Origin: Bradyrhizobium sp. CCGUVB4N
GTDB lineage: Bacteria; Pseudomonadota; Alphaproteobacteria; Rhizobiales; Xanthobacteraceae
DNA: 64,000 nucleotides
Assembly (NCBI RefSeq): GCF_024199945.1
Contig: NZ_JANADP010000001.1
Coordinates: 6,634,001-6,698,000, forward strand
Direction of reading: 5' to 3'
In this document: one piece after another, positions 39,382 to 46,927 of the stretch
Position numbering within the stretch: the stretch's first letter is position 1
Layout of the letters: each line of letters begins with the position of its first letter
The notes under the pieces: model-generated
Told to the model about the DNA's origin: nothing
What the model saw: the letters and a program-made list of their open reading frames with translations, nothing else
Database searches by the model: none
Made by a program: the position numbers and the translations under genes

Positions 39382-39621
39382 GGGCGTTGTCCTCTTGTTC
39401 TTGACTGTTGAGGACGGTTTTGAATCAGGGGGACAACGGAGTCAATCGGCGCGCCGCGCGCCCGCTTCCCACCCCTTCGCAAAAAACGCGAAAACAACCC
39501 CATGCAAAGTAGGGATTGGGGTGCCGGGTGCTACCTCGCCTATTCGTAGAGCAATTGACACGTCGGGCAAAACAGGAGCAACAATCTATGATCGCCAGAA
39601 TATCAGCCGCTACCTGATCGG

Positions 39622-40302
39622 CTAACGATGGACGTGCGGCCGCCTGGGTTCATCGGTCGGCGACGCCACAGCCGCGACTTCAACGCGCGGCGCCATCGGC
39701 GCAGCCGTTCCGGGCTCCGGAAAATTCAGCACGACGGTCTGCTGGTCGCGCACGAACGTCGCCTCGCGGCCCTGCACCGCGCGCAATCTCCAGCCCTGAT
39801 AGTCGTCGCCTGTTCTCAGCCGCACGGCAGCCTTGGAGGTCTGGTCGACGAAAATGCCGAGGCTTCGGTCGTCGCCGATAACGGTGCCGACCAGCGAAAG
39901 CGGTGGAGGATGCGCCTCCTGCGCCGGCTTCGGCGGCGGTGGCTTCGCGACCGCGACCTCGGTCACCGCGACCGGCGGCGGCCGTCGCGAGGGCGAAAAT
40001 ACCGGACGCTCGCGCGTGCCGCTGAGGATCTCAAACGGGACCTCCCACAGCGGATTGCCTCTTCGCGCGGGCTCACCCGGCTGCTCGGCGGGCGTGCGCG
40101 GCGCCCAAACGGAAGCCGCGATGGAATCCCCGAGCGGTGTTGCGGCGAGATCACCGACGCCACGCGCGGCTTCGTCACTGAAATTATCCGCGGTCAGCGC
40201 CGCATGTGGTGCAAGCACGCAGAGCGTGGAGACCAGGAACAGATACCATGTCAGTTTCGCCACGGTTGTCCGCTCCGCCATCCAGTGCGCTCGTTGTTGC
40301 AT
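39622..40302 (-). CDS. GspN/GspC-like type II secretion-related protein
   Basis: A 226-residue membrane-anchored protein. An N-terminal hydrophobic segment (LTWYLFLVSTLCVLAPHAAL) is followed by a Pro-rich linker and a periplasmic domain with ERPVFSPSRRPPP and LSLVGTVIGDDRSLGIFVDQ. That domain resembles the GspC/GspN homology region of type II secretion systems. Start alternatives are ATG 40281 or a GTG nearer the hydrophobic segment. No other gsp gene is in the window. The divergent operon encodes secreted enzymes, which could be clients. Confidence 0.65.
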   Translation of the reverse strand: MQQRAHWMAERTTVAKLTWYLFLVSTLCVLAPHAALTADNFSDEAARGVGDLAATPLGDSIAASVWAPRTPAEQPGEPARRGNPLWEVPFEILSGTRERPVFSPSRRPPPVAVTEVAVAKPPPPKPAQEAHPPPLSLVGTVIGDDRSLGIFVDQTSKAAVRLRTGDDYQGWRLRAVQGREATFVRDQQTVVLNFPEPGTAAPMAPRVEVAAVASPTDEPRRPHVHR

Positions 40303-40602
40303 GCGACGTGACCCTGATCAAGCAGATCGACCAAGCCAACACCGCACGCAGGCGCCGACGACTCTCGCGCACGACTGACGACGTCGTCGGACGTTGCTCG
40401 CGATGTCTTTCGTCTCCGTCGCCTGCACAGCCCTGATCGTCGTCGCCTGCCAGGTGTGAGTTCCATCGCCTGCGATCGTGCCTGTCATCGTCGTGTAAAC
40501 AACCTGTCAGAGAGCGGGTGCTACACAACTACCCGCGTCGATACGACGCAGCAATTGTCATCTCTCCGTCATTCCTCAGCGAAGCGGGATCCGGGTCTGT
40601 CC
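40303..40602. other. Divergent intergenic region, GspN-like / multicopper oxidase
   Basis: 300 bases with no supported gene. The multicopper oxidase frame is open back to 40456, but those extra residues lack a membrane or signal feature, so the region is taken as promoter and leader. I could not assign boxes with confidence. Confidence 0.5.
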
Positions 40603-42501
40603 ATGATTGATTCCGAAGCGCGATCACGTGGTTGGCTTGGTCGGATCGCGCGAAATCAATCGACACGACGATGGCCGATCGGCGTGTTCGCTGTCGTGTC
40701 CTGGTTTGCAATGCTGGGGCTCGGAGCGATCAGCTTCGTGGCTTTGCTCGGAACCAGCGGGTTTACTCAGCCCTCACAACCACAACGCGAAGCCTGTCAG
40801 CGGCCGACATCCGGCAGCGCCATACAGGAACCGCAGGACCTTCGCAGCCACGACGGGATCCTGCAGGTCGAGCTTTCCATTCACAACAGCAAGCAGCCGG
40901 ACGGCTCGACCCGTTACTGCTACCTGACGCCCGATGGCGAGATGTCGCCGACATTACGGGTCCAGCCGGGCGATCTGCTGATCGTGCGCTTCAAGAATGA
41001 TCTGACCGAGCTTGCGCCGGCACGCCCGGTCGCGGATCAGCCGCAAGCACTGCCGTTCCCCGCGCCGCTATGTGTGTCGAAAAGGATCTCGGATCCGTGC
41101 GGCAGCGACGCCATGCGAGCGACATCGGCCAATCTGCACTTTCACGGGCTGACGGCGCCGCCGGTATGCCATCAGGACGATGTGCTGAAGACCTCGATCC
41201 AGCCGGAGGATCCGCCCTTCGAATACCGGTTGCGCATTCCCGCCGACGAGCCGCCCGGAGTCTATTGGTATCACCCGCATATTCACGGCTTCAGCAAGGC
41301 CCAGGTGCTCGGCGGGGCGTCGGGCGCGCTGATCATCGAAGGCGTCGAGCGGGCCGCTCCGGAACTGGCTGGTCTCCCCGAGCGGGTGTTGGTGATCCGC
41401 GACCTCGACCTTTTGAACCCCGACGCACCGCCCGCAAAATCCGAGCCGATCGTCCCGAAAAATCAGATCGACAGTGACGGTGACACCACCAACAACGGCA
41501 CCGGCTTCGGCAGGCCGGCGAAAGACCTGTCCGTCAACTTCGTGCCGGTGCCTTATCCCGATTATCCGCCGGCATCGCTCAAGATGAAGCCGGGCGAGCG
41601 ACAGCTATGGCGCGTTCTCAACGCCTCGGCGATCACCTATCTGAATCTCGCCGTCGTGTTCCGGCGCGCGCCGCAGCCGCTCGGCATCGTCGCCATCGAT
41701 GGCGTGCCGGTCCATTTCAACGGCAGCCCGGCGCTTGCGGTCGAATGGGTCAATCGCATCGGCGTGCCGCCCGGCTCCCGCGTCGAGTTCATCGTCGAAG
41801 GTCCGCCGCTCGGCGTACCGGCGCTCTTGGTGACGCGAACGGTCGATACCGGGCCGGCCGGTGAGAACGATCCGAACCGCGCGCTCCTGTTGATCACGGC
41901 CGCGGACGATGCACCCGAACCGCAATCGAGGCTGCCGGCAAATCCGCAACCACTGCCATCAGCCGTTCGCCCCTGGATCGGAGACGTCACGCCGGCGCGC
42001 GTCAGGAAACTGTACTTCTCCGAGCAGCCGACCAATCCGGACGATCCCAACAGCCCCGTGACGTTCTACATCACCGTTGATGGCGAAAAGCCAAAGCCGT
42101 TCGATGCGGGTTCGGACATTGCGGACATCGTCGTCAGGCAAGGCGACGTCGAGGACTGGATCATCGAGAACCGCTCGACGGAATTGCACGACTTCCACAC
42201 CCATCAGCTTCACTTCGAGCTGCGCGAATGGTCGGGCATGCAGGTCAACGAGCCGTTCGTGCGCGATACCGTCAACGTCCCTTATTACAACGGCCGCATG
42301 CTGCAATATCCGAGCGTGCGGCTGCGCATGGATTTTCGCGACCCGAACATCGTCGGCACCTTCGTCTACCACTGCCACCTCCTCGAGCACGAGGACAACG
42401 GCATGATGGGACGAATCCGCGTCGAGGCTGCCAACACCGCCGTTTCCACCGAGTCGTCAGGTCAACTACTACCCAAGGGAGCGCAGAATGAGCCTAAATA
42501 G
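40603..42501 (+). CDS. Multicopper oxidase, membrane-anchored
   Basis: A 632-residue protein. A transmembrane anchor or signal lies at about 24-50 (WPIGVFAVVSWFAMLGLGAI). Copper ligands of a laccase/CopA-type oxidase are all visible: HFHG (179-182), HPHIHG (224-229), HDFHTHQLHF, and YHCHLLEHEDNGMM with the type 1 Cys, His and Met. It would oxidise metal ions or phenolics in the periplasm with reduction of O2. The large insert at about 140-170 is unusual. Its last 14 bases overlap the phosphoesterase gene, so the two are one operon. Confidence 0.88.
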   Translation: MIDSEARSRGWLGRIARNQSTRRWPIGVFAVVSWFAMLGLGAISFVALLGTSGFTQPSQPQREACQRPTSGSAIQEPQDLRSHDGILQVELSIHNSKQPDGSTRYCYLTPDGEMSPTLRVQPGDLLIVRFKNDLTELAPARPVADQPQALPFPAPLCVSKRISDPCGSDAMRATSANLHFHGLTAPPVCHQDDVLKTSIQPEDPPFEYRLRIPADEPPGVYWYHPHIHGFSKAQVLGGASGALIIEGVERAAPELAGLPERVLVIRDLDLLNPDAPPAKSEPIVPKNQIDSDGDTTNNGTGFGRPAKDLSVNFVPVPYPDYPPASLKMKPGERQLWRVLNASAITYLNLAVVFRRAPQPLGIVAIDGVPVHFNGSPALAVEWVNRIGVPPGSRVEFIVEGPPLGVPALLVTRTVDTGPAGENDPNRALLLITAADDAPEPQSRLPANPQPLPSAVRPWIGDVTPARVRKLYFSEQPTNPDDPNSPVTFYITVDGEKPKPFDAGSDIADIVVRQGDVEDWIIENRSTELHDFHTHQLHFELREWSGMQVNEPFVRDTVNVPYYNGRMLQYPSVRLRMDFRDPNIVGTFVYHCHLLEHEDNGMMGRIRVEAANTAVSTESSGQLLPKGAQNEPK

Positions 42502-44656
42502 ACGCAAGTCACGTTTGCTAGACAGTTGCCGCATCGGACTGAGTGCATTGGCGATGGGGCAATTCTGCCTGAGTCCGGTGCTTGCGGGCGGCGCGCCGTC
42601 CCCCGCCGATCACTACACGCGGTCACCGATCAAGCACGTCATCGTCATCATCGGCGAGAACCGCAGCTTCGACCACGTGTTCGCCACTTACGTGCCGAAG
42701 GATCGCCGGCACACCATCAACAATTTGCTCTCCAGGGGCATCATCAAGCTCGACGCCAACAAGAATGCGGTCCCCGGCCCCAACTTCGAGCAAGCGCATC
42801 AGCTGGCGGCAAAGGACATCGGTTCAAAGGACGCGTTCCTGCTGAGCCCGCCGAAGCAGACTTTCCCCAACGACCAGCTGCCGGCTCCGCTGGTCGGCGG
42901 ACCCAAGGTCTCCTACATCCCCAACCAGTGCGGCAGCACGCCGATCGCGCAATGCCAGGCGAGCCTGACGCTCGCGCAGCAAACGGAAACCGGCCTGGAC
43001 CCGAACTACTATTCTTCACTGCTGACCGGCGGCACCGGCCAGACCTCGAAGACGCCGGACCAGCGCATCACCGCCGTCAACACCCTGCCGGCCGGCCCGT
43101 TTCAGCTGACCAACGGCAACACGTTCCTCTACGAAAGCTACGCAGCGAGCCCGGTGCATCGCTTCTACCAGATGTGGCAGCAATTGAATTGCGGTAAGGG
43201 CTCCGCCAGCCGGGACAATCCCTCGGGCTGCACCGGCAATTTGTTCGCCTGGGTCGAAGTGACCGTCGGTGCCGGTGCCAACGGCGCTGCGCAGCCGGAG
43301 ACCTTCAGCACCCAATATGCGCCGGACGCAGTGACCACGGGAGAAGGTTCGACCGCGCTCGGCTTCTACAACGTGCAAAAGGGTGACGCGCCCTATTTCA
43401 CGAGCCTGGCGGACAAGTACGCGATGAGCGACAACTTCCACCAATCCGTCAACGGCGGCACCGGCGCCAACCACATCATGTTCGGCCATGCCGACGCGCT
43501 CTGGTTCAGCGACTCCGACGGCAAGCCGGCGGCTCCGCCGAACGGCGTGCAGGTCTTCGGCGGCACCCCCGATGCCGGCGTCGTCCATATGATCGAGAAC
43601 CCCAATCCGGCGTCCGACACCAACAACTGGTACACCGAGGACGGTTACGGCAATAGCTTCAACTCGGGCTATCCGCCTCCGTTCTCCGTCTCGCCCGCCT
43701 CGGGCGGCGGATCGTACAGCGACTGCTCCGATCCCACCCAGCCCGGCGTCAAGCCGATCAGGGATTACCTGCAGTCACTGCCGCGCCCGATTGATCCCCA
43801 CTGCGAGCCCGGCCACTATTACCTGCTGAACAACTACAATCCCGGCTGGTTCGGCAACGGCAAGAACGCCTACGTCGACCATAATCCGTCGAATACGCCG
43901 TTCACCATTCCGCCGTCGTCGACCCGCAGCATCGGCGACCTCCTCAACGACAAGAATATTTCCTGGAAGTATTACGGCGACCAGTGGGACAACTACGTCG
44001 ACGATCCGTACCAGCTCAATTGGGGTGCGACGGGTCCGACCGCGGATGAATACTGCAACATCTGCAATCCGTTCCAGTACGACACGTCCATCATGTCGCA
44101 TCCGGACCAGGTTGCCGAGCACCTGCACGACTCGACGAAACTGTACGCAGATATTTCCGCCCGCACCCTGCCTGCAGTCTCGATCGTCAAGCCGAGCGGC
44201 TTCGTCGACGGCCACCCGGCGTCCTCCAAGCTCGATCTGTTCGAAGGCTTCACCAAGAAGATCGTCGACCAGATCCAGGCCTCGCCCTACGCGCACGACA
44301 CCGCCATCTTCATCACCTTCGACGAAGGCGGCGGCTATTACGACTCGGGCTACGTGCAGCCGCTCGACTTCTTCGGCGACGGCACCCGCATTCCGTTGAT
44401 CGTGGTTTCACCGCTTGTGAAGCCAGGCCATATCTCGCACCACTACGCGGATCACGTCTCGATCATCAAATTCATCGAGCGCAACTGGCAGCTGCCGACG
44501 ATCACGCATCGCAGTCGCGACAACTTCCCGAACCCGGTCGCCGAGTTCGGCAATCCCTACGTTCCCCTCAACAGCCCGGCGATCAGCGATCTCTTCGACT
44601 TCTTCGAGTTCGCGGAGCACGGAGAGCCTGGATTCCCCGGCTTCCCGGGGCATTAG
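42488..44656 (+). CDS. Secreted phosphoesterase (phospholipase C / acid phosphatase family)
   Basis: A 722-residue exported protein. The N-terminal MSLNRRKSRLLDS plus hydrophobic stretch is a signal peptide. The phosphoesterase (PF04185-type) core starts IKHVIVIIGENRSFDHVF, where the Glu-Asn pair (about 57-58) binds metal and phosphate. FITFDEGGGYYDSGYV and GTRIPLIVVSP follow, with a final HVSIIKFIERNW. Family members are phospholipases C and AcpA-type acid phosphatases. The C-terminus GEPGFPGFPGH is an odd collagen-like run. It ends at a strong terminator. Confidence 0.87.
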   Translation: MSLNRRKSRLLDSCRIGLSALAMGQFCLSPVLAGGAPSPADHYTRSPIKHVIVIIGENRSFDHVFATYVPKDRRHTINNLLSRGIIKLDANKNAVPGPNFEQAHQLAAKDIGSKDAFLLSPPKQTFPNDQLPAPLVGGPKVSYIPNQCGSTPIAQCQASLTLAQQTETGLDPNYYSSLLTGGTGQTSKTPDQRITAVNTLPAGPFQLTNGNTFLYESYAASPVHRFYQMWQQLNCGKGSASRDNPSGCTGNLFAWVEVTVGAGANGAAQPETFSTQYAPDAVTTGEGSTALGFYNVQKGDAPYFTSLADKYAMSDNFHQSVNGGTGANHIMFGHADALWFSDSDGKPAAPPNGVQVFGGTPDAGVVHMIENPNPASDTNNWYTEDGYGNSFNSGYPPPFSVSPASGGGSYSDCSDPTQPGVKPIRDYLQSLPRPIDPHCEPGHYYLLNNYNPGWFGNGKNAYVDHNPSNTPFTIPPSSTRSIGDLLNDKNISWKYYGDQWDNYVDDPYQLNWGATGPTADEYCNICNPFQYDTSIMSHPDQVAEHLHDSTKLYADISARTLPAVSIVKPSGFVDGHPASSKLDLFEGFTKKIVDQIQASPYAHDTAIFITFDEGGGYYDSGYVQPLDFFGDGTRIPLIVVSPLVKPGHISHHYADHVSIIKFIERNWQLPTITHRSRDNFPNPVAEFGNPYVPLNSPAISDLFDFFEFAEHGEPGFPGFPGH

Positions 44657-44690
44657 TCAGCCGGATCCCAATCCGGATAGCGAATGATGG

Positions 44691-44721
44691 CGGCCGCCCT
44701 CACGGGCGGCCGTTGCTTTTT
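44691..44721 (+). terminator. Rho-independent terminator of the oxidase-phosphoesterase operon
   Basis: CGGCCGCCC (44691-44699), loop TCAC, GGGCGGCCG (44704-44712), then TTGCTTTTT. The stem is perfect, and the T-run on the plus strand ends the phosphoesterase transcript. Confidence 0.9.
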
Positions 44722-44767
44722 GGAGATCAGCGAACCGCTCGACGGCAATGGAGATGCGGGAGAAAGA

Positions 44768-46231
44768 TCACGCCCCCGCCGCGTTGTTTGCGATCACGTT
44801 GCGGTAAAAGCTCGCGCTGAGCTTTGGCGTGCGCACCTGGGTATCGAAATTGACGTGATAGAGCCCGAAGCGCTTGTTGAGCCCAAACACCCATTCGAAA
44901 TTGTCCATCAGGCTCCAGAGGAAGTAGCCGCGCACCGGCACGCCCTCGGTGGTGGCGCGCTGGAGCTGGGCGAGATAATTGCGCAGATACATGATGCGGT
45001 CGGTGTCGTAGATCTTGCCGTCCTGCATCACCTGGTCGTCGCCGGACGTACCATTCTCGCTGATATAGATCGCATCCGTCTTCCAGATATTTGCAGCCAG
45101 CTTCGGCACCCAGTAGATCGTCTCGGGGCCGACGCGCAGCCAGTTCGAATTCATGTGCGGAAAGTCTTTCGGGACCGGCAGCGGCATGAAGCCCGCCCCC
45201 TGGTCGGAGGCGACGATGTAGTGCTGCGGCGCATAGATGTTGAGGCCGAGGAAGTCGACCGGCGACGAGATGATCTTCAGCTCGGCGTCAGTGTATTTCG
45301 GTGCATCGGCCCCGGCGTAATTGAGGAACGCCTCGGTGTATCGGCCCGTCATGATGACGTTGAGATAACCGGCGTTCAGCTCCCGCAACGCAATCTCGGC
45401 GGCACGGACGTTCGCGGGCGTGTCGATCGCCGGAATACAGGCATCGATGTTTTCGGCCGGCCCGACGCGCGTGCCGCGGCGGCCATGAGCGCGCACCGCC
45501 TGCACGGCGAGCCCATGCGCGAGCGCGCTGTTGTGCCGGATCTGGTTCACTTCGGCCTGCGGCAGGGTCAGGCCCGGCGCATCGATGCCGACGCCGTAAC
45601 CGAAATAGACGAAGCGGCCGCTCTCGTTCAGCGTGAAGACATTCTTGACGCGATCGGTCAGGTGCTCGGCGACATAGGCGGCGTAATCGCCAAAGATCTT
45701 GCAGGTCTCGGTCGAACGCCAGCCGCCAAACCGGTCCTGCAGCGATTGCGGCAAATCCCAGTGATAGAGCGTCAGCCACGGCTCGATGCCGTTCTTCAGG
45801 AGTTCGTCGACCAGGCGATTGTAGAAGTCGAGCCCTTTCGGGTTCGGCTTGCCGTCTCCGTCTGGAAACACCCGCGGCCAGGCCACCGAGAAGCGATAGG
45901 CCTTGCAGCCGAGCTCCTTGATGAGCGCGATATCGTCCTTGTAGCGGTGATAATGCTCGTTGGCGCGGTCGCCGGTGGTGCCGTCCTCGATCTTGCCGGG
46001 GAGGCGGACGAACTTGTCCCAGATCGAGGCCCCTCGCCCGTCCTCCTCGACCGCACCCTCGACCTGATAGGACGAGGTCGCCGTGCCCCAGAGGAAATTC
46101 TGCGGAAAGCCGCCGGCGCTGCGCGACACCACTGCGGACATGGCGTCGGCGCGTTCCAGCGGAGCGGTCATGCCGGCTGCGGACAACCCCGCGATTTTCG
46201 CGAACTGGCGACGCGAGACCTTGTCCGACAT
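44768..46231 (-). CDS. Family 1 glycoside hydrolase (beta-glucosidase type), Tat-exported
   Basis: A 487-residue protein starting at 46231. The N-terminus MSDKVSRRQFAKIAGLSAAG is a twin-arginine signal, rare for GH1 enzymes. The GH1 barrel has FLWGTATSSYQVEGA, YHWDLPQ and the nucleophile Glu392 in ISENGTS. The acid/base Glu203 is in TLNES where the family normally has NEP, so the Pro is replaced by Ser. GYFLWSLMDNFEW confirms the family. It would hydrolyse beta-glucosides or similar in the periplasm. It is monocistronic and convergent with the phosphoesterase operon. Confidence 0.88.
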   Translation of the reverse strand: MSDKVSRRQFAKIAGLSAAGMTAPLERADAMSAVVSRSAGGFPQNFLWGTATSSYQVEGAVEEDGRGASIWDKFVRLPGKIEDGTTGDRANEHYHRYKDDIALIKELGCKAYRFSVAWPRVFPDGDGKPNPKGLDFYNRLVDELLKNGIEPWLTLYHWDLPQSLQDRFGGWRSTETCKIFGDYAAYVAEHLTDRVKNVFTLNESGRFVYFGYGVGIDAPGLTLPQAEVNQIRHNSALAHGLAVQAVRAHGRRGTRVGPAENIDACIPAIDTPANVRAAEIALRELNAGYLNVIMTGRYTEAFLNYAGADAPKYTDAELKIISSPVDFLGLNIYAPQHYIVASDQGAGFMPLPVPKDFPHMNSNWLRVGPETIYWVPKLAANIWKTDAIYISENGTSGDDQVMQDGKIYDTDRIMYLRNYLAQLQRATTEGVPVRGYFLWSLMDNFEWVFGLNKRFGLYHVNFDTQVRTPKLSASFYRNVIANNAAGA

Positions 46232-46376
46232 TGATGCTGTGCCCCGAATTGATTGATGCGGCGGCACAATGACGGGGCGCAGGCGGTTTGAAAAGCGCCG
46301 GAACCGAAGTTTGAGGATGCAGAATTGCGCGGCCCAGGGGCGCGACATGTCGATGCAGGCGGCGGATTCGCCGCGA

Positions 46377-46784
46377 TCAGCGCGAGCGTTTCGGCAGCTT
46401 TGGCAACCTGTCGGGATTGAACGCCGGGACCTGCCCGGTTCGTTCGGAGGCAGCCGCCGGCTGCTCCGTCAGGATAAGCGTTCCCTGGAGGATGACGCCT
46501 CCTGCCTGCCCGGCCGTCGCCGTGTAGGTCGCGATCTTGTCGGGGCACGTGCCCTTGATGTCCAGCGTCAGTTCATCATAGACGCCGAAGACGGTGACAC
46601 GTCCTTCGGTATGACGCTTCGTCGACACGGTCGCGGTGAAGCGATCGCCATCGAGCTCGAGGGAACCGTGATACGTCATCAGGCTGTCGCGGCCCCAGAT
46701 CTGGCCGTCCGCGACATGGACGATGCCGGTGCCCTGGTCGAGCGGCGTTTTGTACCACGCTGCGTAGGTGCCGTCCTTCAGCAT
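46377..46784 (-). CDS. GrlR-like small beta-barrel protein
   Basis: A 135-residue cytoplasmic protein starting at 46784 (MLKDGTYAAWYKTPLDQGTG). The MKxGxY start, followed by GIVHVADGQIWGRDSLMTYHG and alternating strands, is like the GrlR fold (negative regulator of type III secretion in enteropathogens). Related small proteins are scattered in rhizobia without a known role. The C-terminus is Pro/Arg-rich. The relation is inferred from pattern, not proven. Confidence 0.65.
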   Translation of the reverse strand: MLKDGTYAAWYKTPLDQGTGIVHVADGQIWGRDSLMTYHGSLELDGDRFTATVSTKRHTEGRVTVFGVYDELTLDIKGTCPDKIATYTATAGQAGGVILQGTLILTEQPAAASERTGQVPAFNPDRLPKLPKRSR

Positions 46785-46927
46785 GGGAGCAGTCTCCCTT
46801 GGTCTATCCGTGCCAATCATCCGCACGGTCAGCACTAAGGAACGGTTAATCACGCGGCCCGTGTCATTCCGGGCTCCGACGAGCCAGGCGCAGGGCGTTG
46901 GGCGGGCGTCCGCTTCCCCAACCCGCC

